DNA of 64,000 nucleotides from Cupriavidus sp. D384 (GCF_001652915.1 NZ_BBQI01000009.1:248001-312000), one strand, 5' to 3'. Counted from the stretch's first letter, positions 36,796 through 48,244 are shown. A program made the numbers and translations. Notes: generated from the letters alone by a model not told the origin.

Positions 36796-38517
36796 TTAGC
36801 TGGACAGCAGGTTGCGCACGTGCGCCACCACGTCGGCCACGGCCACCGGGGTGGCCTGCGCATCGCGGCGGCCCTGGTATTCGACCTTGCCTTCCTTGAG
36901 GCCACGGTCGCCCACCACCACGCGGTGCGGCACGCCAATCAGCTCCCAGTCGGCAAACATCACGCCCGGGCGCTCGCCGCGGTCGTCCAGGATCACGTCC
37001 ACGCCGGCTGCCAGCAGTTCGGCATGGATGCGGTCTGCCTCGGCCTTCACCGCTTCGTTGCGGTCATAGCCCACCGGGCACACCACCACCGCGAACGGGG
37101 CGATGGAAGCCGGCCAGATGATGCCGCGCTCGTCGTAGTTCTGTTCGATGGCCGCGCCCAGGATACGAGTGACGCCAATGCCATAGCAGCCCATCTGCAT
37201 CGGCTGGTTCTTGCCCGTTTCGTCCAGGAACACCGCATTCATCGACTCCGAATAGCGGGTGCCCAGCATGAAGACGTGACCCACCTCGATGCCGCGGCAG
37301 ATTTCCAGCGTGCCCTTGCCGTCCGGCGAGGCATCGCCCGCCACCACGTTGCGCAGGTCCGCCACGGCCGGCTCGGGCAGGTCGCGGCCCCAGTTCACGC
37401 CGGTGTAGTGGTAATCACGCTCGTTGGCGCCGCAGCAGAAATCGCTCATGTTGGCCACGGTGCGGTCTGCCACCACCTTGACCGGCTTCTTCGTGCCGAT
37501 CGGGCCCAGGTAGCCCGGAGGCGAGCCAAAGGCGTCGACGATCTCGGTCTCGGTGGCGAATCGGAATTCGGCCAGGCCCGGCACCTTCGATGCCTTGACC
37601 TCGTTCAGTTCGTGGTCGCCACGGATCAGCAGCAGCCAGATCTGCGCGCCGGCATCGCCATCGGTGGCCAGCACGATCGACTTGACCGTGCGGTCCAGCG
37701 GCATGCCCAGGAATTCGGCCACGTGCTCGCACTTGGCCTTGCCCGGCGTCGACGTCCTGGCCAGGTCCTCGGCCGGCGCGGCGCGCTGGGCCGTCAGCGG
37801 CAGCGCCTCGGCGGCTTCCATGTTGGCCGCGTACTCCGACGTGGGGCAGTAGACGATGGCGTCTTCGCCGGTGTCGGCAATCACATGGAATTCGTGCGAG
37901 CCCGAGCCGCCGATGGCGCCGTTATCGGCCGCCACCGCGCGGAATTCCAGGCCGAAACGCGTGAAAATGCGCTGGTAGGCGTCGTACATGCTCTTGTACG
38001 AGACCTTCAGGCCCTCGACGTCACGGTCGAACGAATAGGCGTCCTTCATCGTGAATTCGCGGCCGCGCATGATGCCGAAGCGGGGACGGCGCTCGTCGCG
38101 GAACTTGGTCTGGATCTGGTAGAAGTTCACCGGCAGCTGCTTGTAGCTGCGGATTTCGCCCCGGGCGATGTCGGTGACCACCTCTTCCGAGGTCGGCTGC
38201 AGCGCGAAATCGCGCTCGTGGCGGTCTTTCAGGCGCAGCAGCTCGGGGCCCATCTTGTCCCAGCGGCCGGTTTCCTGCCACAGCTCGGCCGGCTGGACCA
38301 CCGGCATCAGCAGTTCCACGGCGCCGGCGCGGTTCATTTCCTCGCGAACGATGTTCTCCACCTTGCGGATCACGCGCAGGCCCACCGGCATGTAGCTGTA
38401 GATGCCGGCGCCCAGCTTCTTGATCATGCCGGCCCGCATCATCAGTTTGTGCGACACGATTTCCGCGTCTGCGGGGGCTTCCTTGAGGGTGGAAATGAAG
38501 AAATGCGAGGCTTTCAT
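36796..38517 (-). CDS. proS: Prolyl-tRNA synthetase (bacterial type, with editing domain)
   Basis: A 573-residue class II synthetase that charges tRNA-Pro. Class II motifs: motif 1 around [16 protein letters not shown], motif 2 [21 protein letters not shown], motif 3 [17 protein letters not shown]. The YbaK-like editing insert lies between motifs 2 and 3 (about 225-400; [17 protein letters not shown] loop). The start at 38517 matches the conserved [15 protein letters not shown]. It is divergent from rppH. Confidence 0.97.
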   Translation of the reverse strand: MKASHFFISTLKEAPADAEIVSHKLMMRAGMIKKLGAGIYSYMPVGLRVIRKVENIVREEMNRAGAVELLMPVVQPAELWQETGRWDKMGPELLRLKDRHERDFALQPTSEEVVTDIARGEIRSYKQLPVNFYQIQTKFRDERRPRFGIMRGREFTMKDAYSFDRDVEGLKVSYKSMYDAYQRIFTRFGLEFRAVAADNGAIGGSGSHEFHVIADTGEDAIVYCPTSEYAANMEAAEALPLTAQRAAPAEDLARTSTPGKAKCEHVAEFLGMPLDRTVKSIVLATDGDAGAQIWLLLIRGDHELNEVKASKVPGLAEFRFATETEIVDAFGSPPGYLGPIGTKKPVKVVADRTVANMSDFCCGANERDYHYTGVNWGRDLPEPAVADLRNVVAGDASPDGKGTLEICRGIEVGHVFMLGTRYSESMNAVFLDETGKNQPMQMGCYGIGVTRILGAAIEQNYDERGIIWPASIAPFAVVVCPVGYDRNEAVKAEADRIHAELLAAGVDVILDDRGERPGVMFADWELIGVPHRVVVGDRGLKEGKVEYQGRRDAQATPVAVADVVAHVRNLLSS

Positions 38518-38675
38518 CCGTTGGATTCTCGTAAGGCTGGTCGTGGCGGGCCGGATCGGCCGCGCCGCCGGACGGCAGCAAAGGACTTTCGGTTCACGGG
38601 GGGACGCGCCTGAAACTGCCCATCTGGTCGGGAAAACCAGCATTCCCGGGGTCGGGCCGATGCGCGCGCATCCCT

Positions 38676-38681
38676 TATAAT
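38676..38681 (+). promoter_or_regulatory. -10 element of the rppH promoter
   Basis: TATAAT lies 33 bases before the rppH ATG in the proS/rppH divergent region, predicting a start site near 38688. No good -35 hexamer is visible at 17 bases upstream. Confidence 0.45.
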
Positions 38682-38713
38682 CGACGTAATTCTAAAGGAT
38701 TCGAGGTGCAGTC

Positions 38714-39415
38714 ATGCTCGATCGTGAAGGCTTTCGCCCGAACGTCGGCATCATCCTCATCAACGCACGTAACGAGGTTTTCTGGGGCAAGCGAATCGGC
38801 GAACACTCCTGGCAGTTTCCGCAAGGTGGCATCAAGTACGGCGAGACGCCGGAACAGGCCATGTTCCGCGAGCTGCAAGAAGAAGTCGGGCTGCTTCCGG
38901 AGCACGTCAGGATCGTCGGTCGCACGCGCGACTGGCTGCGTTATGAGGTGCCGGACAAGTTCATTCGCCGCGAGATCCGCGGCCACTACAAGGGCCAGAA
39001 GCAGATCTGGTTTCTGCTGCGCATGGTGTGTCGCGATTGCGACATCCACCTGCGCGCGAGTGACCATCCGGAATTCGATGCCTGGCGCTGGAGCGACTAC
39101 TGGGTGCCGCTGGACGCCGTGATCGAATTCAAGCGCGACGTCTACCAGCTGGCGCTGACCGAACTGTCGCGGTTCCTGAACCGTGGCCGCGTGCCGCTGA
39201 GCCCTTACGGGCATCACCATATGGGGCACGGCCGGCATGGCGAAGGCGCGCGTCCGCACCGGCAGCCGGAAGCCGCGCCAGTGGCGTTGCAGGCAGCCAC
39301 GGCCGACAGCGACCACGCCACCGGTGACACGGCGACCCTGGATGCGGCGGCCATCGTGCCCGAGACCACTCTTTCGCCGGACCAGCCGGCGACCAACAAA
39401 CGGAGTCATGGATGA
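38714..39415 (+). CDS. rppH: RNA pyrophosphohydrolase RppH
   Basis: A 233-residue NUDIX enzyme that removes pyrophosphate from mRNA 5' ends and starts RNA decay. The N-terminal [17 protein letters not shown] and the NUDIX box [23 protein letters not shown] (positions 38-60) are classic. The first 165 residues align with the E. coli enzyme; a 70-residue tail rich in His, Ala, Thr and Pro ([16 protein letters not shown]) is extra and likely disordered. The next gene overlaps the stop by 4 bases. Confidence 0.95.
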   Translation: MLDREGFRPNVGIILINARNEVFWGKRIGEHSWQFPQGGIKYGETPEQAMFRELQEEVGLLPEHVRIVGRTRDWLRYEVPDKFIRREIRGHYKGQKQIWFLLRMVCRDCDIHLRASDHPEFDAWRWSDYWVPLDAVIEFKRDVYQLALTELSRFLNRGRVPLSPYGHHHMGHGRHGEGARPHRQPEAAPVALQAATADSDHATGDTATLDAAAIVPETTLSPDQPATNKRSHG

Positions 39416-39990
39416 CTAGTTTCAGCGGCCGGGGCCTTCGCTCCGGCCTGTTGCTGGCGGCAGCCTGCCTGGCGCTTGCCGGCTGCAAGACCACTGGCAA
39501 GGGTATGCCCGAGGAAGAACAGAAGGCGTCCGACAGCGGCTTCATCAATCCCTTCGAGGACCGGCCGTTCAAGGAAGTGCAGGCGGCGCTGCCGGCGCTG
39601 CCCCAGGACGCGGACCTGATCCCGTTCTCGGTCAACGATTCGTCCGACTTCCGGTTCATGGTCGATCCGAAGTCGATTTCGGTCGGCCCCGACCGCGTGG
39701 TGCGCTACACGGTGGTCATCACCAGTGCCGGCGGCGGCCGCAACGTCAGCTACGAAGGCATGCGCTGCGACGCGTTCGAGCGCCGCATCTACGCCACGCT
39801 GCCCAAGGGCGCCACGGAATGGGTGCCGAACCTGGGCGAGGACCGTGACCTGTGGATCCGCATGCAGACCCGCGCCCGCAACGCCTACGCGGCCACGCTG
39901 GCAACGGACTACTTCTGCGAGGGCCGCACGGTGGCCGGCAAGCCGGAACAGATGATCCGCGACCTGAAGGCCTACGCGCCCAGCCGCTGA
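39412..39990 (+). CDS. CNP1-like lipoprotein
   Basis: A 192-residue lipoprotein. The signal peptide ends LALAGCKTT (lipobox Cys about 25). The mature domain ([54 protein letters not shown]) matches the CNP1-like family of betaproteobacteria, of unknown function. It overlaps rppH by 4 bases (ATGA), so the two are coupled, and it ends at a bidirectional terminator. Confidence 0.88.
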   Translation: MTSFSGRGLRSGLLLAAACLALAGCKTTGKGMPEEEQKASDSGFINPFEDRPFKEVQAALPALPQDADLIPFSVNDSSDFRFMVDPKSISVGPDRVVRYTVVITSAGGGRNVSYEGMRCDAFERRIYATLPKGATEWVPNLGEDRDLWIRMQTRARNAYAATLATDYFCEGRTVAGKPEQMIRDLKAYAPSR

Positions 39991-40004
39991 CCAGCCCTCC
40001 GGGC

Positions 40005-40042
40005 AAAAAAAAGGCGAGTACCCAATGGGACTCGCCTTTTTT
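40005..40042. terminator. Bidirectional terminator between the CNP1-like gene and proB
   Basis: AAAAGGCGAGT pairs with ACTCGCCTTTT around an 8-base loop, flanked by A8 on the left and T6 on the right, so it can stop transcripts from both sides. Confidence 0.92.
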
Positions 40043-40061
40043 CATGGGCGCCGGGCCGTTG

Positions 40062-41180
40062 TCAGACCAGCACGAGGTTGTCGCGATGAATCAGCTCGGG
40101 CTCGTTCAGATGGCCCAGCACCGTCTCGATTTCGGAAGACGGCTTGCGCGCGATCAGCCGGGCCTCGGCGCTCGAATAGTTGGTGATGCCACGCGCCACT
40201 TCGCGGCCGGTATCGTCGACGCAGGCCACCACTTCGCCACGCGCAAACTCGCCCTGCACTTCCGTCACGCCGATGGGCAGTAGCGACTTGCCGCCGGCCG
40301 TCAGCTTTTCGACGGCGCCGGCATCGATCACCACGCGGCCGCGCAGCTGCAGGTGATCGGCCATCCATTGCTTGCGTGCGGTCAGCCGGCCCGTGGGCGC
40401 CAGCAGCTGCGTGCCGATGGCCTCGCCAGCCGCCAGGCGGCCCAGCACATCCTGCTCGCGGCCCGATGCAATCGTCGTATGGGCGCCGGATTTGGCGGCA
40501 CGCTTGGCCGCCAGGATCTTGGTCAGCATGCCGCCGCGCCCGATGGACGTGCCCGCGCCGCCCGCCATGGCTTCCAGCTCCGGCGTGCCGGCCAGCGCCT
40601 CGTCGACGAATTCGGCATTCGGGTCCTTGCGCGGATCGGCCGTGTACAGGCCACGCTGGTCGGTCAGGATCACCAGCGCATCGCCTTCGATCAGGTTCGT
40701 GACCAGCGCACCGAGCGTGTCGTTGTCGCCGAACTTGATTTCATCGGTGACCACGGTGTCGTTCTCGTTGATGATCGGCACCACGCCCAGGCTCAGCAGC
40801 GTAAGCAGCGTGGAGCGCGCATTGAGATAGCGCTCGCGGTCGGCCAGGTCGGCGTGGGTCAGCAGCACCTGCGCCGTGCGGATGCCATAACGACCGAACT
40901 GACTTTCGTAGACCTGTGCCAGGCCCATCTGGCCCACGGCGGCGGCCGCCTGCAGTTCGTGGATTTCTTTCGGCCGGCGCGACCAGCCCAGGCGCTGCAT
41001 GCCTTCGGCGATTGCGCCCGAACTGACCAGCACCACTTCCTTGCCGGTACCGCGCAGCTTGGCGATCTGGGCCGCCCAGCGCGCAATGGCGTCGTGGTCC
41101 AGCCCCTTGCCGTCGTTGGTGACCAGGCTCGAACCCACTTTGACGACAATACGTTTTGCCTGGGCGATGACCGATTGCAT
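40062..41180 (-). CDS. proB: Glutamate 5-kinase
   Basis: A 372-residue enzyme, first step of proline synthesis. The amino-acid kinase domain ([44 protein letters not shown]-like [20 protein letters not shown]) covers residues 1-260. A C-terminal PUA domain (about 278-355) follows, as in the long ProB form. It lies at the end of the rplU-rpmA-obgE-proB cluster, the common betaproteobacterial order. Confidence 0.96.
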   Translation of the reverse strand: MQSVIAQAKRIVVKVGSSLVTNDGKGLDHDAIARWAAQIAKLRGTGKEVVLVSSGAIAEGMQRLGWSRRPKEIHELQAAAAVGQMGLAQVYESQFGRYGIRTAQVLLTHADLADRERYLNARSTLLTLLSLGVVPIINENDTVVTDEIKFGDNDTLGALVTNLIEGDALVILTDQRGLYTADPRKDPNAEFVDEALAGTPELEAMAGGAGTSIGRGGMLTKILAAKRAAKSGAHTTIASGREQDVLGRLAAGEAIGTQLLAPTGRLTARKQWMADHLQLRGRVVIDAGAVEKLTAGGKSLLPIGVTEVQGEFARGEVVACVDDTGREVARGITNYSSAEARLIARKPSSEIETVLGHLNEPELIHRDNLVLV

Positions 41181-41230
41181 GACGGGTTTCCTGTCTCCGA
41201 GCCGTGGTTATTGTGTTGGGGTGTGACAGC

Positions 41231-42427
<1,197 letters not shown>

Positions 42428-42481
42428 TTACGGCAAGGCCGCGCAACGACGCCAGAAGCGTTTTGCCGGCGAGCCGAAAAT

Positions 42482-42509
42482 AAAAAAAGCCCCGCATGTG
42501 CTGCGGGGC
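42482..42509 (-). terminator. Terminator/attenuator after rpmA
   Basis: GCCCCGCA (42489-42496) pairs with TGCGGGGC (42502-42509), and the minus-strand product ends in TTTTTTT (42482-42488). It separates ribosomal protein genes from obgE and would lower obgE transcription relative to rplU-rpmA. Confidence 0.88.
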
Positions 42510-42532
42510 CTTTCGTGCTGCAAAGGCTGTTA

Positions 42533-42793
42533 TCAGGCCGCCGGAACGACGCTGACTTGCTGCTTCTTGGCAGCGCCCTTGACGGCGAACTGCACGTGGC
42601 CGTCCACCAGCGCGAACAGGGTGTGGTCCTTGCCAACACCCACGTTGTCGCCAGCGTGCACGCGCGTGCCGCGTTGACGAACGATGATGCCGCCGGCGTT
42701 GATGGCCTGGCCACCGTACACCTTCACGCCCAGACGCTTCGATTCCGAATCACGTCCGTTCCGCGTAGAGCCGCCGCCTTTTTTCTGTGCCAT
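42533..42793 (-). CDS. rpmA: 50S ribosomal protein L27
   Basis: An 86-residue ribosomal protein near the peptidyl-transferase centre. The N-terminus [20 protein letters not shown] and [20 protein letters not shown] are the standard L27 sequence. It lies 51 bases downstream of rplU. Confidence 0.98.
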   Translation of the reverse strand: MAQKKGGGSTRNGRDSESKRLGVKVYGGQAINAGGIIVRQRGTRVHAGDNVGVGKDHTLFALVDGHVQFAVKGAAKKQQVSVVPAA

Positions 42794-42844
42794 GTCTTAA
42801 CTCCTGTTGACCTTATGCGATGAAACCTGTGTCCGAGCCGGGGC

Positions 42845-43156
42845 TCAGGCAACGATGGCTTCGATGCGCAGTTCGGTGTAATTCTGACGATGGCCCTGAC
42901 GCTTCTGGTAGTGCTTGCGACGGCGCATCTTGAAGATCTTCACCTTGTCGTGACGACCTTGGGCGATAACGGTAGCCTTGACGGAAGCCCCGCTCACCAG
43001 CGGCGTACCAAACTTGATTTGGTCGCCGGCGCCCACTGCGAGCACCTGGTCCAGCGTGATTTCTGCGCCAATGTCAGCCGGTATCTGTTCTACTTTAAGT
43101 TTTTCGCCAGCAGCAACCTTGTATTGCTTGCCGCCGGTTTTTACGACCGCGTACAT
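42845..43156 (-). CDS. rplU: 50S ribosomal protein L21
   Basis: A 103-residue 23S rRNA-binding protein. [19 protein letters not shown] and the basic end [20 protein letters not shown] are diagnostic. The start at 43156 matches the family; the upstream open frame is leader. A consensus-like promoter lies about 120 bases upstream. Confidence 0.98.
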   Translation of the reverse strand: MYAVVKTGGKQYKVAAGEKLKVEQIPADIGAEITLDQVLAVGAGDQIKFGTPLVSGASVKATVIAQGRHDKVKIFKMRRRKHYQKRQGHRQNYTELRIEAIVA

Positions 43157-43273
43157 TGTCGAACCTCTCGATGTTGATTGAAACGATGAATGCTGCTCCG
43201 GGAGACCCGGAGCCGGCGCCGTTTCGTGCGCCGCAGACGGTGCGCGCATGAAGCGCGACCGAAGGAACCGCAA

Positions 43274-43302
43274 ATTATAATCCGGTTTACGGAAAAGCGC
43301 AA
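43274..43302 (-). promoter_or_regulatory. Sigma-70 promoter of rplU-rpmA
   Basis: On the minus strand TTGCGC (43302-43297), a 17-base spacer, then TATAAT (43279-43274). This predicts a transcript start near 43267 and a leader of about 110 bases before rplU. Confidence 0.6.
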
Positions 43303-43372
43303 AGAAAACAAGAAGATAGCCCGCCGGGCTGCCTGCTGGGGCGGGCAGCGCACTTCCCGCTTGCGTGCGGGA

Positions 43373-43471
43373 TCAGGTCAGGTCGGCCAGCAGGAACCCG
43401 GCCAGGGCAGCGAACGCCACCCACCAGGCTGTGCGGCGGACATGCCGTCGGGATGCATGGGGCTTGTCCAT
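43373..43471 (-). CDS. Possible 32-residue single-span membrane protein
   Basis: MDKPHASRRHVRRTAWWV then a hydrophobic stretch AFAALAGFLLADLT. The basic N-terminus and single helix look like a membrane micropeptide. No ribosome binding site is present, but a perfect TATAAT (43483-43478, minus strand) would place transcription start at the ATG, so it could be leaderless. A small hairpin (CCCGC/GCGGG, 43357-43372) follows the stop. Unproven; it may be chance. Confidence 0.4.
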   Translation of the reverse strand: MDKPHASRRHVRRTAWWVAFAALAGFLLADLT

Positions 43472-43615
43472 GACGGCATTATAGATGCGCGCGTGCCCCG
43501 GCCGACGCCCGCACGGCGGCACGTCTGACATTCCCTTCCATCGCACTCCAACGACGGCCATAGTCACACCTGCATCGCATATAATCCACCGGTTTTGCGA
43601 AACGGTGATCTCATC

Positions 43616-44593
43616 TTGTCCCAGTCTTCCGCCACTGCCTTGCTTGCCCCGGTCGCTGCCGACATGCGCGCCGTTGACGCCGTCATCCGCCGTCGCCTGT
43701 CGTCCGAAGTCCCGCTGGTCGAGCAGATTGGCGAATACATCATCAGCGCGGGCGGCAAGCGCCTGCGCCCGGTCATCCTGCTGCTGTCGGCACGCGCGTT
43801 CGGCTACGAGGGCCACCGCCATCACGAACTGGCCGCCGTGGTGGAGTTCATCCACACGGCCACGCTGCTGCACGACGACGTGGTGGACGAATCCGAGCTG
43901 CGGCGCGGCCGCCAGACGGCCAACGCCGTGTTCGGCAACGCCGCCAGCGTGCTGGTGGGCGATTTCCTCTATTCGCGCGCCTTCCAGATGATGGTGGACG
44001 CCGGCAGCATGCGCATCATGGAGATTCTCTCCAACGCCACCAACGTGATTGCCGAGGGCGAGGTGCTGCAGCTGCTGAACATGCACGACCCCGACGTCAC
44101 GGTAGAGCGTTATCTGCAGGTGATCCGGTACAAGACGGCCAAGCTGTTCGAGGCCTCGGCGCAACTGGGCGCCGTGCTGGCCGGCGCCGACGCCGCCATG
44201 GAGGAAGCCGCCGCCGAGTATGGCCGACGCATCGGCACGGCGTTCCAGCTGATCGACGACATGCTCGACTACACGGCCAGCGCCGAGCAGATGGGCAAGA
44301 ACGCCGGCGACGACCTGCGTGAAGGCAAGCCCACGCTGCCGCTGCTGCACCTGCTGGAGCATGGCACGGCCGAACAGCGGGAACTGGCGCGCGACGCCAT
44401 CGTGCAAGGCGGCACCGAACACTTCGACGCCGTCTTCTCGGCCATCCACGCCAGCGGGGCGCTGGAGGTAACGTTTGCGGCCGCCCGCCACGAGGCCGAA
44501 GCCGCCGAGCAGGCCGCCATGCAATTCCCGGATTCGCCGCTCAAGAACACGCTGATCGAACTGTGCGCATTCTCGCTGCAGCGACAGAGCTGA
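43616..44593 (+). CDS. ispB: Octaprenyl diphosphate synthase (polyprenyl synthetase)
   Basis: A 325-residue trans-prenyltransferase that makes the ubiquinone side chain. Both aspartate-rich motifs are present: LLHDDVVDESELRRG (DDxxD, about 75-89) and LIDDMLDY (about 205-212), plus GGKRLRPVI. The start is taken as TTG at 43616, because the TATAAT at 43580-43585 predicts a transcript start near 43592, making the in-frame TTG at 43595 unlikely. No strong ribosome binding site is seen. It is divergent from the rplU cluster. Confidence 0.95.
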   Translation: MSQSSATALLAPVAADMRAVDAVIRRRLSSEVPLVEQIGEYIISAGGKRLRPVILLLSARAFGYEGHRHHELAAVVEFIHTATLLHDDVVDESELRRGRQTANAVFGNAASVLVGDFLYSRAFQMMVDAGSMRIMEILSNATNVIAEGEVLQLLNMHDPDVTVERYLQVIRYKTAKLFEASAQLGAVLAGADAAMEEAAAEYGRRIGTAFQLIDDMLDYTASAEQMGKNAGDDLREGKPTLPLLHLLEHGTAEQRELARDAIVQGGTEHFDAVFSAIHASGALEVTFAAARHEAEAAEQAAMQFPDSPLKNTLIELCAFSLQRQS

Positions 44594-44624
44594 CGGCGGC
44601 CAGCACTTTTTCTTGAGATGGTGC

Positions 44625-44653
44625 TTGCCAACCTCAGGAAACGCCGCTAGAAT
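44625..44653 (+). promoter_or_regulatory. Sigma-70 promoter of tRNA-Pro
   Basis: TTGCCA (44625-44630), a 17-base spacer and TAGAAT (44648-44653) lie about 47 bases upstream of the mature tRNA 5' end. Confidence 0.75.
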
Positions 44654-44699
44654 TTTGTTCTTTGCTGCTGACGACGCAATGTCAGCCGGCAACAGAAAT

Positions 44700-44776
44700 C
44701 GGGGTGTAGCTTAGCCTGGTAGAGCGCTACGTTCGGGACGTAGAGGCCGGAGGTTCGAATCCTCTCACCCCGACCA
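44700..44776 (+). tRNA. tRNA-Pro (anticodon CGG)
   Basis: A 77-base cloverleaf. The acceptor stem CGGGGTG pairs with CACCCCG; the D arm is GTAGCTTAGCCTGGTAGAGC; the anticodon stem CTACG/CGTAG encloses the loop TTCGGGA with CGG as anticodon (reads CCG); the T arm is CCGGAGGTTCGAATCCTC-like; the CCA end is encoded. It has its own promoter and terminator. Confidence 0.97.
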
Positions 44777-44822
44777 GATTTCGATGTACGGCACCGCCGC
44801 ACATCACAGGTATCAGCAGGAA

Positions 44823-44849
44823 GCCGCACAGCGATGTGCGGCTTTTTTG
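44823..44849 (+). terminator. Terminator of tRNA-Pro
   Basis: The 8-bp stem GCCGCACA/TGTGCGGC with a GCGA loop is followed by TTTTTTGTTTTT. Between here and pilB at 45105 about 255 bases hold no gene or recognisable motif; this is the pilB leader/promoter region. Confidence 0.92.
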
Positions 44850-45104
44850 TTTTTGTCCTCCGCCTTTCCCCTCGCCCCGCCCGGCCGAACCACCTCCGTT
44901 TCCGTCCCCCGCGCAAGTAGGGTTGCAGCCGTGTCGCGCAAACGCCAACGCGCACGCGAGCCAGCTTTACAAAAAGTGACCCCGGCGGCAAACTGCCCCG
45001 ATCCTGGGACCCGCGCCCTGTGCCGTCCCGCCGCTGTCAACCGCGCCGCCCGCCGTTTTCCGACCAGCCTTCGGCAGCCTGCGCACCTTGCATCGTATTT
45101 CGCC

Positions 45105-46826
45105 ATGACACTAGGTCTTGCGCTTGCCCAGAGCCGGCGGATCGCACCGGCGCTGCTCGCCCAGCTCGAGCAATCGGCACGGGAAAAGAAAATGCAGCTG
45201 ATCGACGAGATCATTGGCAGCGGCACGATGTCCGCCCACGACGTGGCGATCTTTGCCGCCGACAAATACCAGCTGCCGCTGCTCGACCTGTCGCAATACA
45301 ACCTCGGCCGCGTGCCGCCGGCGCTGGCCGGCAACCGCGAATTCCACGCCCACCGGCTGCTGCCGCTGGGCCGGCGCGAGAACCGGCTGATCGTGGCGAT
45401 GTCCGACCCGGCCAACCAGGCCGGCGTCGAGGCCATCCGGCAGAAGATGAACCTGCCGGTGGAAACGGTCGTAGTCGAGCACGACAAGCTCATGAAGCAT
45501 GTGCGGGCCGCCAGCGAGGCGCTTGGCACGCTCAAGAACATCTCGCCGGTCACGCCGACCGCGCAGAAGATGATCGAATACGACCCGTCGGCCGCGGCCG
45601 CCGCGCGCAAGGGCCCGGGCAACGAGATCGACGACGCCCCGGTGGTGCGCTTCCTGCAGAAGCTGCTGAACGAAGCCTTCAATCGCGGCGCGTCCGACTT
45701 GCATTTCGAGCCGTTCGAGTTCTTCTACCGCATCCGGTTCCGCGTGGACGGCGTGCTGCAGGAAGTTGCCCGCCCGCCGCTGGACATCCGCGACAAGATC
45801 GCCACCCGTATCAAGGTGCTGTCGCGGCTGGACATCTCGGAAAAGCGCGTGCCGCAGGACGGCCGGATGAAGCTGCTGATCTCCGTGCCCAAGGACAAGG
45901 ACAGCAAGGAGAGCATCGAGAAGGCGATCGACTTCCGCGTATCGACCCTGCCGACGCTGTTCGGCGAGAAGATCGTGATGCGGATTCTGGATTCGTCCAC
46001 CGACAAGCTCGATATCGACCAGCTTGGCTACGAGCCCCAGCAGAAGGCACTGCTGCTCGAGGTCATCAAGCGCCCGTACGGGATGGTGCTGGTCACCGGC
46101 CCCACCGGCAGCGGCAAGACCGTGTCGCTCTACACGTTCCTGAACATGCTGAACCAGGGCGACATCAATATCTCCACGGCCGAGGACCCTGCGGAAATCC
46201 AGCTGCCGGGCATCAACCAGGTGAACGTCAACGACAAGGCGGGCCTGACCTTCGCGGCCGCGCTGAAGTCGTTCCTGCGGCAGGATCCGGACATCATCAT
46301 GGTCGGCGAAATCCGCGACCTGGAAACCGCCGACATTTCGATCAAGGCCGCCCAGACGGGCCACCTGGTGCTGTCCACGCTGCACACCAATGATGCACCG
46401 ACCACGCTGACCCGCCTGATGAACATGGGCGTGGCGCCATTCAACATTGCGTCGTCGGTGCTGATGATCACCGCGCAGCGCCTGGCCCGCCGGCTCTGCA
46501 CGTGCAAGCGCGCCAGCGAACTGGCGCCGCAGGTGCTGCTGGATGCCGGCTTTACGGAAGCCGATGTCGATGGCAGCTGGAAGCCCTACCACCCCGTAGG
46601 CTGCGAGCGCTGTAACGGCAGCGGCTACAAGGGGCGTTGCGGTATCTACCAGGTCATGCCCATCTCGGAAGCCATGCAGCAGATCATCCTGTCGCATGGC
46701 ACAGCCCTGCAGATCGCCGAACAGGCCCGTAAAGAGGGCGTGCTATCGTTGCGCGAAGCCGGCCTGCAGAAGGTAAAACAGGGGGTCACGTCGCTGGAAG
46801 AAGTGCTGGCGACCACGAACTCCTAG
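45105..46826 (+). CDS. pilB: Type IV pilus assembly ATPase PilB
   Basis: A 573-residue hexameric ATPase that powers pilus extension. An N-terminal T2SSE domain lies at about 40-150. The ATPase core has Walker A GPTGSGKTVSLYTF, the Asp box (STAEDPAEIQLPGINQVNVN), Walker B IIMVGEIRDLETA and the His box GHLVLSTLHTND. A zinc-binding tetracysteine is made by RLCTCKRA and CERCNGSGYKGRCG. The start at 45105 begins the conserved domain but lacks a clear ribosome binding site; an upstream open frame to 44784 overlaps the tRNA terminator and is not coding. It is followed by pilC and pilD. Confidence 0.95.
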   Translation: MTLGLALAQSRRIAPALLAQLEQSAREKKMQLIDEIIGSGTMSAHDVAIFAADKYQLPLLDLSQYNLGRVPPALAGNREFHAHRLLPLGRRENRLIVAMSDPANQAGVEAIRQKMNLPVETVVVEHDKLMKHVRAASEALGTLKNISPVTPTAQKMIEYDPSAAAAARKGPGNEIDDAPVVRFLQKLLNEAFNRGASDLHFEPFEFFYRIRFRVDGVLQEVARPPLDIRDKIATRIKVLSRLDISEKRVPQDGRMKLLISVPKDKDSKESIEKAIDFRVSTLPTLFGEKIVMRILDSSTDKLDIDQLGYEPQQKALLLEVIKRPYGMVLVTGPTGSGKTVSLYTFLNMLNQGDINISTAEDPAEIQLPGINQVNVNDKAGLTFAAALKSFLRQDPDIIMVGEIRDLETADISIKAAQTGHLVLSTLHTNDAPTTLTRLMNMGVAPFNIASSVLMITAQRLARRLCTCKRASELAPQVLLDAGFTEADVDGSWKPYHPVGCERCNGSGYKGRCGIYQVMPISEAMQQIILSHGTALQIAEQARKEGVLSLREAGLQKVKQGVTSLEEVLATTNS

Positions 46827-46963
46827 CAACGGATCAAGGCGGTACTGACCAGGCGCGCGGCCGGGACAGTGCAAGGCATGAAGCCGGCCGCGCAAACGGG
46901 CATCCGCATCGGGTTGTGGGTGCTCAAAAACAATAGCAATAGCATTATTTCGGGGGTCAAATC

Positions 46964-48229
46964 ATGGCGACGCGCGCACCAGCGGCGGGCGCCCGGACGG
47001 CAGCGCCGTCACGGGCCAGGACAGGGCGGAAGGCGCCCACGCAATACATCTTCGAGTGGGAGGCCAAGGACCGCAAGGGCAAGGCCTTCAAGGGCGAGCA
47101 GCGGGCCGAGAGCCAGGCGGAGGTGACCTCCACCCTGCGCAAGCAGGGCCTGACCGTCGTCAAGATGAAGAAGCGCAAGGCGGCGCGCGGCAAGAAGATT
47201 ACCGAGAAGGACATCGCGTACTTCACCCGCCAGCTGTCGACCATGCTGAAGGCCGGTATTCCGCTGCTGCAATCGATCGACATCATTGCGCGCGGCCACT
47301 CCAACCCGAACTTCACCCAGCTGCTGAACGACATCCGCTTCGACATCGAGGCCGGTAGCAGCATGGCGCAGGCCTTCCGACGCCATCCGAAGTACTTTGA
47401 CGCGTTGTACTGCAACCTGATCGATGCCGGTGAACAGGGCGGTATTCTCGATGCACTGCTCGAGCGCCTGTCGCTGTACATGGAAAAGAGCATCGCGCTG
47501 AAGAGCCAGATCAAGTCGGCAATGATCTATCCGATCGCCGTGCTGACCGTGGCCTTTGCCGTGACCGTGGTGCTGATGCTGTTCGTGATCCCGGCCTTCA
47601 AGGGCGTGTTCTCGAGCTTTGGCGCGGCGCTGCCTGCCCCGACGCAGGTGGTGATCGGCATGTCCGATTTCTTTGTCGCGTACTGGTACCTGATCGTCGG
47701 CGCGCCGGTCTTCTCGATCATCTTTTACTTCCGGGCCCGCAAGAAGTCAGAAAAAGTCCAGCGCTGGCACGACAAGATGCTGCTGAAGATGCCCATCTTC
47801 GGCAGCCTGTTCCGCAAGGCCGTGGTCGCTCGCTGGACCCGCACGCTGGCCACGATGTTCGCGGCCGGCACGCCGCTGGTGGAGTCGATGGAGTCGGTTG
47901 GCGGCGCGGCCGGCAACTGGCTGTACTACGATGCCACGCGTGAAATCGAGCAGGCCGTGCGCATCGGTACCAGCCTGACCAACGCCATGCAGGCCACGCA
48001 CCTGTTCGACAACATGGTGCTGCAGATGACGCAGATCGGCGAGGAATCGGGTGCGCTGGACAACATGCTGCTGAAGGTGGCGGAATTCTACGAGCGTGAG
48101 GTGGACGACGCCGTGGCCGCCATTTCCAGCCTGATCGAGCCGCTGATCATCGTGATCCTGGGCGTGCTGATCGGTGGCATGGTGGTCGCCATGTACCTGC
48201 CGATCTTCAAGCTTGGCCAGGTGGTCTAA
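46964..48229 (+). CDS. pilC: Type IV pilus inner-membrane platform protein PilC
   Basis: A 421-residue GspF/PilC-type protein. Two T2SSF domains (about 85-205 and 285-410) carry three transmembrane helices (MIYPIAVLTVAFAVTVVLMLFVI; LIVGAPVFSIIFYF; LIEPLIIVILGVLIGGMVVAMYL). The N-terminus is basic. It anchors the PilB motor and passes torque to pilin assembly. pilD starts 15 bases after the stop. Confidence 0.95.
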   Translation: MATRAPAAGARTAAPSRARTGRKAPTQYIFEWEAKDRKGKAFKGEQRAESQAEVTSTLRKQGLTVVKMKKRKAARGKKITEKDIAYFTRQLSTMLKAGIPLLQSIDIIARGHSNPNFTQLLNDIRFDIEAGSSMAQAFRRHPKYFDALYCNLIDAGEQGGILDALLERLSLYMEKSIALKSQIKSAMIYPIAVLTVAFAVTVVLMLFVIPAFKGVFSSFGAALPAPTQVVIGMSDFFVAYWYLIVGAPVFSIIFYFRARKKSEKVQRWHDKMLLKMPIFGSLFRKAVVARWTRTLATMFAAGTPLVESMESVGGAAGNWLYYDATREIEQAVRIGTSLTNAMQATHLFDNMVLQMTQIGEESGALDNMLLKVAEFYEREVDDAVAAISSLIEPLIIVILGVLIGGMVVAMYLPIFKLGQVV

Positions 48230-48244
48230 CAACAGGTATTTCGC

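Noticed and set aside
44784..45104. N-terminal extension of PilB
   Set aside because: It would begin directly after the tRNA and run through its terminator; the PilB domain starts at 45105.
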